A stretch of DNA of 64,000 bases from assembly GCF_041022165.1 (NCBI RefSeq), contig NZ_CP163302.1, positions 62,001 to 126,000 on the forward strand, given 5' to 3'. Position numbers and translations under genes: made by a program. Shown here one piece after another: positions 41,016-48,963 of this stretch; the first letter of the stretch is position 1; the number at the start of each line of letters is the position of its first letter. This DNA is from Sinomonas sp. P10A9. GTDB lineage: Bacteria > Actinomycetota > Actinomycetes > Actinomycetales > Micrococcaceae. A model generated the notes under the pieces. The model was not told the origin of the DNA. It was given only the letters and a program-made list of their open reading frames with translations, and did not search any database.

Positions 41016-42047
41016 ATGTCTTACACCGCCGCAGATGACCGTTACGACCGGATGGAGTACCGCTTCACGGGCAGGAGCGGGCTCAAGCTCCCCGCGCTGT
41101 CCTTGGGCCTCTGGCAGAACTTCGGAACCGACCGGTCAGAGGTGACCCAGCGCGCCATCCTGCAGCGGGCGTTCGACCGCGGCGTGACCCATTTCGACCT
41201 CGCCAACAACTACGGCCCCCCGTATGGCCGGGCCGAGGAGAATATGGGCCGCTACCTGCGCGAGGACTTCGCGGCGTACCGCGACGAGCTCATCATCTCG
41301 ACCAAGGCCGGCTGGGACATGTGGCCCGGTCCGTACGGCCAGGGTGGCGGGTCGCGGAAATACGTGCTCGCGAGCCTCGACCAGTCGCTCAGGCGGCTCG
41401 GCCTCGACTACGTGGACATCTTCTACAGCCACCGCTTCGATCCGGATACTCCGGTCGAGGAGACGATGATGGCCCTCGACACGGCCGTCCGCTCGGGGCG
41501 TGCGCTGTATGTGGGGATCTCGTCCTACTCGGCTGCGAAGACGCGCGAGGCGGCCGAGATCGCTCGCGACCTCGGGACGCCGCTGCTCATCCACCAGCCG
41601 TCCTACTCGATGCTCAACCGGTGGATCGAGGCAGACCTGCTCGACGAACTCGACGCGCAGGGGATGGGGTGTATCGTCTTCACGGCGCTCGCGCAGGGCG
41701 TGCTGACCGACCGCTACCTCAACGGGATCCCCGAGGACTCGCGGGCGGCGCGGTCCGGCTCCACGATCAAGTCCGACCACCTCGACGAGCGCACGCTCGC
41801 GCACGTTCGGCGGCTCAACGAGATCGCCGAGGCGCGCGGGCAGAAGCTCGCCCAGCTCGCCCTCCAGTGGGCGCTCCGCGATCCTCGCGTCACGTCCGCG
41901 GTCATCGGAGCCTCCTCGGTCGAGCAGCTCGACACGAACCTCGACGCGCTCGCGGGCCCGCCTCTCACCGCGGAGGAGCTCAACCTCATCGACCGCGACG
42001 CCGTCGAGGCGGGGGTCAACCTCTGGGCGAAGCAGACGGAGGAGTAG
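41016..42047 (+). CDS. Aldo/keto reductase, YghZ/L-glyceraldehyde 3-phosphate reductase type
   Basis: This 343-residue NADPH-dependent aldo/keto reductase is a TIM barrel with the tetrad Asp in HFDLANNYGPPYGRAE (near 48), Tyr in the same YGPPYG stretch, Lys in ISTKAGWDMWPGP (near 94) and His in YSHRFDP (near 134). The GWDMWPGPYG motif marks the YghZ subgroup, which detoxifies methylglyoxal and reduces L-glyceraldehyde-3-phosphate. A GAAGGGA site precedes ATG 41016. It converges with the MMPL operon on the opposite strand, with 36 bases between. Confidence 0.92.
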   Translation: MSYTAADDRYDRMEYRFTGRSGLKLPALSLGLWQNFGTDRSEVTQRAILQRAFDRGVTHFDLANNYGPPYGRAEENMGRYLREDFAAYRDELIISTKAGWDMWPGPYGQGGGSRKYVLASLDQSLRRLGLDYVDIFYSHRFDPDTPVEETMMALDTAVRSGRALYVGISSYSAAKTREAAEIARDLGTPLLIHQPSYSMLNRWIEADLLDELDAQGMGCIVFTALAQGVLTDRYLNGIPEDSRAARSGSTIKSDHLDERTLAHVRRLNEIAEARGQKLAQLALQWALRDPRVTSAVIGASSVEQLDTNLDALAGPPLTAEELNLIDRDAVEAGVNLWAKQTEE

Positions 42048-42083
42048 GAGGGCGGCTGGCCTGACCTTCTCGTCAGTGCGTGC

Positions 42084-44360
42084 TCAGGAGACGCTCTCGG
42101 CCGGCGCGGGCGACGGGTCACGCGAACCGCCCTCCGTGGCCGAGCGCCGCCCGAGGCGGGATGGCCACCAGAGGGCTCCTGCGACGTCGTAGGCGAGCGC
42201 CGGAACAAGCAGGGACCGCACCACCACGGTGTCCAGCAGCACACCGAACGCGACGATGAACGCGATCTGGGCGAGGAACAGGATCGGGATGACGCCGAGA
42301 GCTGCGAACGTCGCGGCGAGCACCACGCCAGCGGACGTGATGACGCCGCCGGTCAGGGCGAGCCCGCGCAGGATCCCCGGCCGGGTCCCGTGCGCGAGGG
42401 ACTCCTCCCGCACACGCGTCATGAGGAAGATGTTGTAGTCCACCCCGAGGGCCACCAGGAACACGAACCCGAACAGCGGCACCGCCGCGTCCGCGCCGGG
42501 GAACCCGAACAGATGGTTGAACACGAACGCCGAAACCCCGAGCGCTGCGGCATAGGACACTACGACGCTGCCCACGAGCAGCAATGGCGCGACGATCGAG
42601 CGCAGGAGCAGGAGCAGGACCACGAGGATCACTCCGAGCACGAGCGGGACGATCCTGAGCAGGTCGGCCTGAGCGGTGTCGTTCGTGTCGAGCGCGATCG
42701 CGGTGACCCCGCCCACAAGGGCCTCCGGATCCGCGGAGTCGAGCGTCGTCCGGAGGGTGCGGACTACGCCTTGCGCCTCGGCCGAGTCAGGCTGGTGAGC
42801 GAGTACGCCGTTGATGAGCACCATCCCGTCGCGCACGGCGGCGCTCCCAGCCTGGGCGGCCGACCCGCCAGGGACGGGGCTCCCCGCAGTGGAGGGTTGG
42901 GCCGGCGCCCCTGTGTACACCGCGGCGGAGCTGATGCCGGGTGTGTTCCGGACCATCTGCAGGACGGCGTCGGCGCGGTCCTGACGCGCGATGACGACCA
43001 CGGGGCTGCCCGAGCCGGCGTCGAAGTGTCGAGCGAGCACCTTTTGGCCGGCAGTGGAGTCCGTCGCCGTGAGTACGAGCTGCGTCTGCTCGACCCCGTT
43101 GGCCTTGAGCTGCGGCAGCCCGGCCACCCCGAGTGCGAGAAGGATGAGCGCCGCGGCCCACGTGGCCCGCGGGCGCCGCGCTACGAGGGACCCGACGCGG
43201 AGCCACAGCCCGCGTACGCCCTCGAGACCGGCCGGGGTGCCGGACCTGGAGCCGGCCCCAGCGCCAGCCAGTCCCCGCACCCCGGCCGGAGCCTTGGCAT
43301 GCCTCGCTGGCGAGCCCCCGCCGTCGAACGCGGGCCGGAGCGGCCAGAATGCGGCCCGGCCGAACAGCACGAGCAGGGCCGGCAGGAACGTGAGTGCCGA
43401 GAGGAGCGAGAACGCAATGCCCATGGCGGCGATCGGCCCGAGGCTCCGGTTCGAGTTCAGGTCGGAGAACAGCAGGCACAGCAGGGCCAGGATCACGGTC
43501 GCACCCGAGGCGAGGATCGGCTCGAACGCGGCCCGCCACGCACGGCGCATCGCCGCCCACCGCGACTCCACGGCGTGTAGGGCCTCGCGATAGCGGGCCA
43601 CAAGCAGCAGCGCGTAGTCGGTCGCGGCGCCGATCACGAGGATCGACAGGATGCCTTGGCTCTGGCCGTTGAGTGTGATCCATCCGGCCCGCGCGAGCCA
43701 GTAGATCGCGAGGACCGCACCGCACAGGGCCGCGACCGCGGAGAAGAGGACGAGGAATGGCAGCACGATCGATCGGTACACGAGGGCGAGGATCACGAAG
43801 ACGGCGCCGACGGCCACGAGGAGCAGGATCCCGTCGATGCCTCCGAACGCGGAGACGAGGTCGGCCGTGAGCGCGGCCGGTCCGGTGACCCACGCGCGCA
43901 TACCGGCCGGGAGGTCGCGGGTGGCACCGCGCAGCCCCGCGACGACGGTCCGCACGTGCTCGGTGTCCGCGATGGGCACGACGAACTGGGCGGCGCGCCC
44001 GTCCCGGGACGGGATCGGCCCGATCACGGCCGACGCAGCGCCAGCCGCAGGTGGGGCGACGCCCTCCACGGAACCGAGGCTGGCTGCGAGGGGGGCAAGG
44101 GCAGCCAGGTCGGTCCGGGAGAGCGCGCCGTCATTCTCGACGACGACGAGCGCGGGGATCGCATTCGATGCCGTGAACTTCTCCTGCCAGGCCCTCACCT
44201 CCGTTGACTCGGCCTTCGCGGGGAGGAAGGTGGCCTGATCGTTGCTCGAGACGGAGGAGAGCCTGCCGAAGGTGGGCCCGCCCACGCCGCTGAGCACGAA
44301 CCACACGGCCACGAGCGCGATCGGGAAGAGCCAGCGCAGGTTCCGGCGGAGAGCCGTCAC
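42084..44360 (-). CDS. MMPL family RND transporter
   Basis: This 758-residue membrane protein has the two-fold RND layout: helix 1, a large soluble loop (about 35-160), helices 2-6 (ILLLVAVGAVFVILALVYRSI near 176), then a second loop (about 425-550) and helices 8-12. The proton-relay Asp-Tyr pairs of MmpL proteins are visible in IGAATDYALLLVARYR (near 250) and VALGVDYNIFLMTRVREE (near 640). It would export a lipidic substrate. As in Corynebacterium glutamicum, where a similar transporter gene is inside the crt operon, it lies beside carotenoid genes and may handle a carotenoid or lipid. GTG 44360 overlaps the preceding stop by 4 bp. Confidence 0.9.
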   Translation of the reverse strand: MTALRRNLRWLFPIALVAVWFVLSGVGGPTFGRLSSVSSNDQATFLPAKAESTEVRAWQEKFTASNAIPALVVVENDGALSRTDLAALAPLAASLGSVEGVAPPAAGAASAVIGPIPSRDGRAAQFVVPIADTEHVRTVVAGLRGATRDLPAGMRAWVTGPAALTADLVSAFGGIDGILLLVAVGAVFVILALVYRSIVLPFLVLFSAVAALCGAVLAIYWLARAGWITLNGQSQGILSILVIGAATDYALLLVARYREALHAVESRWAAMRRAWRAAFEPILASGATVILALLCLLFSDLNSNRSLGPIAAMGIAFSLLSALTFLPALLVLFGRAAFWPLRPAFDGGGSPARHAKAPAGVRGLAGAGAGSRSGTPAGLEGVRGLWLRVGSLVARRPRATWAAALILLALGVAGLPQLKANGVEQTQLVLTATDSTAGQKVLARHFDAGSGSPVVVIARQDRADAVLQMVRNTPGISSAAVYTGAPAQPSTAGSPVPGGSAAQAGSAAVRDGMVLINGVLAHQPDSAEAQGVVRTLRTTLDSADPEALVGGVTAIALDTNDTAQADLLRIVPLVLGVILVVLLLLLRSIVAPLLLVGSVVVSYAAALGVSAFVFNHLFGFPGADAAVPLFGFVFLVALGVDYNIFLMTRVREESLAHGTRPGILRGLALTGGVITSAGVVLAATFAALGVIPILFLAQIAFIVAFGVLLDTVVVRSLLVPALAYDVAGALWWPSRLGRRSATEGGSRDPSPAPAESVS

Positions 44361-45862
44361 GGGAGGTCCTTTCGAGGGTAGGCGGCCTGTGCGTACGGCG
44401 CCCCGGTTTCCGCCGCGGCGGTGATCCGCGAGGCCATGCCGCGGAAGATGACGCCGTGGAACGGGAGCACGGCGAGCCAGTAGAGCCGCCCGGCGAGCCC
44501 GTGCGGGACGAAGACCGCGCGCTGGGCATAGGCGCTTCCCTCAGGGCGCGGCTCGACACTCATCTCGAGCCAGGCCCGCCCGGGCACACGCATTTCGGCG
44601 CGCAGGCGGAGGAGCCGCCCCGGCTCAAGGGCCTCAACGCGCCACCAGTCGAGGGCCTCACCGAGCTGCAGGCGGTGCGGATTGCGGCGCCCTCGCCTCA
44701 GGCCGACCCCGCCTGCGAGCTTGTCAATCCAGCCGCGCACGGCCCATGCGAGTGGGAACGAGTACCAGCCGTTCTCGCCGCCGATCCCCTCGACGACGTC
44801 CCAGAGCTGGCTGGGACGGGCCGTGGACGTCTCGGTCCGCAGGTCAGTGAAGACAGTGCCGCCGGACCAATCGGGGTCACTCGGCAACGGATCGCTCGGT
44901 GCGTCGAGTGGGGACGAGCTGGCCCACGTCGTCTCGACCTCGCCGCGCGCAATCTTCCCGAGCGCGAGCTCGACGGCTCGCCGGTAGCCGGTGAGTCCGC
45001 CCGCGGGTCGCGGTACGAGCTCGTCGATATCGTGCTCGCGCACCACGCAGTCGTTCTGCAGCGACTCGACGAGCGGCACCGCCAGGGAGCGGGGGATCGG
45101 CGTGACGAGGTTGACCCACTGGGCCGCGAGCCACGGCGTGAGCACCGGGAGCGCGATGATGAGCGGCGCCCGCAGGCCCGCGGCCCGTGCATAGCCGCGC
45201 ATCATGTCCGCATAGGTGAGGACGTCCGGGCCGCCGATGTCGAACGCACGGCTCACATGCTGCGGGAGGTCAGCGGCGGCCTCGAGGTAGTGCAGGGCAT
45301 CGCGCACAGCGATCGGCTGGACCCGGTTGAGCACCCAGCGTGGCGCCGGCATGACGGGAAGGATATCGGTCAGGTGCCGGACCATCTCGAAGCTTGCCGA
45401 CCCCGAGCCGATCACGAGGCCTGCCTGGAGGATGGCCGTCGGAACCCCCGACTGCCCGAGAATGCGCCCTACTTCCGCGCGGGAGGCGAGGTGGCGGCTG
45501 AGACCGCTGCCCGGGTTGAGCCCGCTGAGGTAGACGATGCGCCGCACGCCGGCGTCGTGGGCCGCATGCCCGAGCGTCTCGGCGCACGCGCGCTCGCGGG
45601 CGGGGAAGTCCTCCCCGGCGTGCGCCCCCATCGAATGCACAAGGTAGTAGACGACGTCGGCGCCCTGGCACAATGCGGCGGCGGCAGCAGTGTCGTCGAG
45701 GCTGCCAGTGACAACCTCGACGTCTTCCCCCCACGGCACGTCCCGGAGCTTGGAGGAGTCCCGGGTCAGGACCCGTACGCGGTTCCCGGCGGCTAGGAGG
45801 CGGGGCACGAGGCGTCCGCCGATGTAGCCCGTGGCCCCCGTGACAGCGATGAGGCCGCTCAC
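44357..45862 (-). CDS. NAD(P)-binding protein with C-terminal DUF2867 domain
   Basis: This 501-residue fusion has an N-terminal NAD(P)-dependent epimerase/NmrA-like Rossmann domain (VTGATGYIGGRLVPRLLA, residues 6-23; VVYYLVHSMGA near 83, RIVYLSGLNPGSGLSRHL near 120) and a C-terminal DUF2867 domain (about 325-500; WYSFPLAWAVRGWIDKLAGG, DWWRVEALEPGRLLRLRAEM, YWLAVLPFHGVIFRGM). No SDR Y-x3-K is evident, so it may bind a nucleotide without being a dehydrogenase. The GTG at 45862 overlaps the TspO-like stop. It is the middle gene of the operon divergent from crt, possibly acting on lipids or isoprenoids. Confidence 0.87.
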   Translation of the reverse strand: MSGLIAVTGATGYIGGRLVPRLLAAGNRVRVLTRDSSKLRDVPWGEDVEVVTGSLDDTAAAAALCQGADVVYYLVHSMGAHAGEDFPARERACAETLGHAAHDAGVRRIVYLSGLNPGSGLSRHLASRAEVGRILGQSGVPTAILQAGLVIGSGSASFEMVRHLTDILPVMPAPRWVLNRVQPIAVRDALHYLEAAADLPQHVSRAFDIGGPDVLTYADMMRGYARAAGLRAPLIIALPVLTPWLAAQWVNLVTPIPRSLAVPLVESLQNDCVVREHDIDELVPRPAGGLTGYRRAVELALGKIARGEVETTWASSSPLDAPSDPLPSDPDWSGGTVFTDLRTETSTARPSQLWDVVEGIGGENGWYSFPLAWAVRGWIDKLAGGVGLRRGRRNPHRLQLGEALDWWRVEALEPGRLLRLRAEMRVPGRAWLEMSVEPRPEGSAYAQRAVFVPHGLAGRLYWLAVLPFHGVIFRGMASRITAAAETGAPYAQAAYPRKDLP

Positions 45863-46737
45863 GCGGGTGCCTCCCTCGGGGTCTTGCGAGCCGGGACCCG
45901 CCGGCCCGGCCGGAACCGGAACGCCGCCCCCGCTCCAAGCACAATGACGGCGGCGACGGCCGCGGCGGTCCCCACCGTGGGCATCGCGAGGGGCCCGCCC
46001 CAGCGGGCGACTGCGATCCAGACGAGACCCCACGCGATGGCGGCCAGAGGCGCCCAGCGCCGTGTGCGCGCGATGGCGACTCCGAGGCCCGCGACGACGG
46101 CGAGCACGATGATGCCGGCGGCCTCTGACGGAAGACCCGCCGGGAGCCCCGGGGCGGGGTCCCCAGGCCGCAGCCCGAGACCAAATCCGATCAGGGCCGC
46201 GGCGTTCGCGACGGTCGCGACGCAGATCCAGCCGAGGTAGAGGCCGAAAGTGCCGTCTGAGAGGAACTGCTCAGCGCGTGACCCCGCCGGCGTGCCGAGG
46301 TGCAGGGCGAACAGGCGGCACAGGACCGCCAACAGCACGAGCATCACGGCGAACGTGGCCGGTAGTGAGATGGCGGGGGAGGGGATCTGCGCAGCCCACA
46401 GCCACGCCGCGTTGAGCAGCATGGACGCCGCCGCCCACGGCCGGACCGTGCGCTGACGCCTGCTCGCGCGGCCCGCAGGGAGGAACTGCCAGACTGCGTA
46501 GCCCAGAAGGCCGGCGTAGACCACGCTCCAGATCGAGAAAGCCTGGGTGGCGGGCGAAACGGGCGTCGCACTGCTCGAGAGGTACCCGCCGGCGGCGTCC
46601 TGCACGGGGGTGCCGCCGAACGCACCGCTGCCCAGGGCCGCGAAGGCAAGCGCCGCGACTGCAGAGACTGCCGTCAGTACCGCTGGCGCGAGCGCCGATC
46701 GGGGGGATCCTCCGGGCTGGATCGCGGACTGTTCCAT
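45859..46737 (-). CDS. TspO/MBR-related tryptophan-rich membrane protein
   Basis: This 292-residue protein has six to seven hydrophobic helices. Motifs such as FSIWSVVYAGLLGYAVWQ (near 68), LNAAWLWAAQ (near 108), FGLYLGWICVATVANAAAL (near 164) and WAPLAAIAWGLVWIAVA (near 227) match the long TspO/tryptophan-rich sensory group, which bind tetrapyrroles or sterol-like ligands and can modulate pigment gene output. It is first in the operon, behind a TTGATA-17-TATGAT promoter, and divergent from idsA. The basic C-terminal tail (RFRPGRRVPARKT) is cytoplasmic by the positive-inside rule. Confidence 0.82.
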   Translation of the reverse strand: MEQSAIQPGGSPRSALAPAVLTAVSAVAALAFAALGSGAFGGTPVQDAAGGYLSSSATPVSPATQAFSIWSVVYAGLLGYAVWQFLPAGRASRRQRTVRPWAAASMLLNAAWLWAAQIPSPAISLPATFAVMLVLLAVLCRLFALHLGTPAGSRAEQFLSDGTFGLYLGWICVATVANAAALIGFGLGLRPGDPAPGLPAGLPSEAAGIIVLAVVAGLGVAIARTRRWAPLAAIAWGLVWIAVARWGGPLAMPTVGTAAAVAAVIVLGAGAAFRFRPGRRVPARKTPREAPA

Positions 46738-46805
46738 TGCTGACTCCCGTGGCTGAATCTCGGCACCGACTCTGGTGGGCCTTTACTTTCGGACTATTCT
46801 CGAAG

Positions 46806-46834
46806 ATCATATTTCTCGATTGACGAGATATCAA
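46806..46834 (-). promoter_or_regulatory. Strong promoter of the tspO-like operon
   Basis: Reading the minus strand, TTGATA (46834-46829) and TATGAT (46811-46806) are separated by exactly 17 bp, close to the SigA consensus and about 70 bases upstream of the tspO-like ATG. The crt inverted repeat overlaps the spacer, so one bound regulator could control both directions. Confidence 0.7.
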
Positions 46835-46844
46835 GCAATCGAGA
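46814..46844. promoter_or_regulatory. Operator-like inverted repeat in the divergent crt/tspO promoter region
   Basis: TCTCGATTG and CAATCGAGA form a perfect 9-bp inverted repeat with 13 bases between. Another TCTCGA half lies at 46798-46803. The site lies 19 bases upstream of the idsA ATG and within the -35/-10 spacer of the leftward promoter. It is a good candidate for the MarR (CrtR-like) regulator encoded at the end of the crt operon. A plus-strand TTGACG (46820) might be a -35 for crt, but the -10 is unclear. Confidence 0.6.
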
Positions 46845-46862
46845 TGTCTGCAGGAGGCCATC

Positions 46863-48011
46863 ATGCACACCGCGATGAGAACCGGACAAGCCACCCTCGG
46901 CCGTGACGTCGAAGCCGGGCTGGACAGCCCCGGGCCAAGGTGGGAGGACGTAGGCGCCGCCACCGAGCGCGCCCTCACCGCTTGGCTCGAGGAATCCCGT
47001 TGTACCGCCGCGACCCCGCGTCTGGGCCTGCTGTGGGAGCGCATCGCTGCCGGGATCGAGGGAGGGAAACGCCTCCGTCCCCAGCTCGCCTTCCACGCGT
47101 ACGCCGCCTTCGGCGGGCGGGACGCGGACGCCTGTGCGACCCTCGCGGCGGCGATCGAGCTGCTGCACGCGGCCCTCCTTGTCCACGATGACGTCATCGA
47201 CAGGGACTTCGTGCGGCGCGGCCGTCCCAACATCGCAGGCCTCTACCGCGATGACGCGCTTGCCCGCGGGCTCTCGCAGGAGGAGGCCCGGCACCTGGGC
47301 GTGTCCGTGGCGGTGATTGCGGGCGATCTCCTCCTCGCCGGGGCCTTCCGCCTCGCCGACCTCGCCTCCGCAGACCCCGAGGTTCGCGTGCGGCTCAGCG
47401 ACGTGATGCACGCCGCCGTCACGGATGCCGCCGCTGGCGAGCTCGACGACGTCCTCATGGCCCACGATCCGGAGCAGACCCTCGACGACGTGCTCGAGAT
47501 GGAGCAGCTCAAGACGGCGGCCTACTCGTTCGCGGCACCGATGCGGCTCGGTGCGATCCTTGCAGGCGCCCCCGAGACGAGCGCCGAGGACGTGGCCCGG
47601 GTGGGCATGCTCGTCGGCGCGGCCTATCAGGTGATCGACGACGTCCTGGGCACGTTCGGAGACGAGGCCCAGACCGGGAAGCCCGTGACCTCGGACCTGC
47701 GCGAGGGCAAGCTCACGGTCCTGACCGCTTACGCGCGCAGCCATCCGGAGGTGGCCCGTCACCTTGCCCCGAGCTCGGGGATCGCCGTCGACCCCAACGC
47801 TGTGCTGGACCCCGACGCCCCCGGTGACCAGGACGGCGTCGGGCACGTCCGCGACATCCTCCACGGGATGGGGGCGGACACCCACGCGCTGACCCTTGCG
47901 CATTCGATGGTCACGGAGGCGCTTGACGAGGCCCGGCGCTGCGACCTCCCTCCCACGCTGCGGTCTGAGCTCACCCGGATCTGTAACCATGTCCTCCACC
48001 GGGAGCGCTGA
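46863..48011 (+). CDS. idsA: Geranylgeranyl diphosphate synthase
   Basis: This 382-residue trans-prenyltransferase makes GGPP (C20) from IPP and allylic diphosphates, the precursor for phytoene. It has the first aspartate-rich motif LLVHDDVIDRD (near 100-110), preceded by GKRLRPQLAF (near 62), and the second aspartate motif YQVIDDVLGTFGDE (near 255-268; DDVLG where DDxxD is standard, as is common in actinobacterial IdsA). AGGAGG precedes ATG 46863. It heads the crt operon under the operator-like inverted repeat. The crtB start lies 1 base after its stop (GTG 48013) or overlaps it (ATG 47989). Confidence 0.93.
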   Translation: MHTAMRTGQATLGRDVEAGLDSPGPRWEDVGAATERALTAWLEESRCTAATPRLGLLWERIAAGIEGGKRLRPQLAFHAYAAFGGRDADACATLAAAIELLHAALLVHDDVIDRDFVRRGRPNIAGLYRDDALARGLSQEEARHLGVSVAVIAGDLLLAGAFRLADLASADPEVRVRLSDVMHAAVTDAAAGELDDVLMAHDPEQTLDDVLEMEQLKTAAYSFAAPMRLGAILAGAPETSAEDVARVGMLVGAAYQVIDDVLGTFGDEAQTGKPVTSDLREGKLTVLTAYARSHPEVARHLAPSSGIAVDPNAVLDPDAPGDQDGVGHVRDILHGMGADTHALTLAHSMVTEALDEARRCDLPPTLRSELTRICNHVLHRER

Positions 48012-48012
48012 C

Positions 48013-48963
48013 GTGGCACCGCATCGCATCGCATCTGCGCCCGACGGGGCGACGCCGCTGAGGCGGTACTCGGACACCGCCGAGGCGGGCTCGGCCGTGG
48101 TGATCCGGCGCTACTCGACTTCTTTCGGCCTGGCGTGCCGACTCCTCGGGCCATCCGTGCGGAAGGACATCGAGAATGTCTACGCGCTCGTGCGGATTGC
48201 GGACGAGGCGGTGGACGGCGCTGCCGCGGAGGCGGGCCTCTCTACCGATGCGGTCCTCGGCCAGCTGGACCGGCTCGAGGACGAGACGCGAATGGCCCTT
48301 GGGCTCGGATACAGCACGAACCCGGTAGTGCACGCGTTTGCGCGGACGGCGCGCCGGTCTGGAATCGGCGAGGGCCTCGTCGCACCGTTCTTCGCATCCA
48401 TGCGGCGCGACTGCGACCCGCACGGCCACTCCGACGCCTCGCTTGGCGACTACATCTACGGTTCAGCCGAGGTGGTCGGGCTCATGTGCCTGCGCGTCTT
48501 CCTCGCCGGGCTGAGCGTGCTGCCCGCCGAGCTCGCGCGCTTCGAGCGCTCGGCCCGCAGCCTCGGGGCCGCGTTCCAGAAGGTCAACTTCTTGCGGGAC
48601 CTCGGCCAGGACGGTGAAGAGCTCGGGCGCAGGTACTTTCCCGGCGTAGACCCCCAGCGTCTCACCGAGGCGCAGAAGCACGCACTGCTCACCGACCTCC
48701 GCGCAGACCTCGATGCGGCACTCCCGGGCCTCCGGCGACTTCCGGGGACGTCGCGCCGCGCCGTAGCTCTCGCGCACAGTCTGTTCTCCGAGCTCGCAGA
48801 CCGCATCGAGGCGTGCCCCGCGGACGTCCTCGTGCCCACCCGCGTCCGCGTACCCACGGCCGTCAAGCTGCGGCTGGCCGCCGCGGCCCTTGCAGGCATC
48901 GGTCCGGCCTTCGAGCCCGACCCCGCGGGGTCGGCCCAGCGCGCCGAGGGGAGGGCCGCGTGA
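48013..48963 (+). CDS. crtB: Phytoene synthase
   Basis: This roughly 316-residue enzyme condenses two GGPP to phytoene. The two DxxxD active-site motifs appear as YALVRIADEAVDGAA (near 50) and NFLRDLGQDGEELGRRYFP (near 190-210); SFGLACRLLGPSVRKDI (near 33) is the squalene/phytoene synthase signature. I chose GTG 48013 because GGGAG lies 7 bases upstream; ATG 47989 would overlap idsA and lacks a ribosome site. It ends in a 4-bp GTGA overlap with crtI. It is a soluble, membrane-associated enzyme. Confidence 0.92.
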   Translation: MAPHRIASAPDGATPLRRYSDTAEAGSAVVIRRYSTSFGLACRLLGPSVRKDIENVYALVRIADEAVDGAAAEAGLSTDAVLGQLDRLEDETRMALGLGYSTNPVVHAFARTARRSGIGEGLVAPFFASMRRDCDPHGHSDASLGDYIYGSAEVVGLMCLRVFLAGLSVLPAELARFERSARSLGAAFQKVNFLRDLGQDGEELGRRYFPGVDPQRLTEAQKHALLTDLRADLDAALPGLRRLPGTSRRAVALAHSLFSELADRIEACPADVLVPTRVRVPTAVKLRLAAAALAGIGPAFEPDPAGSAQRAEGRAA

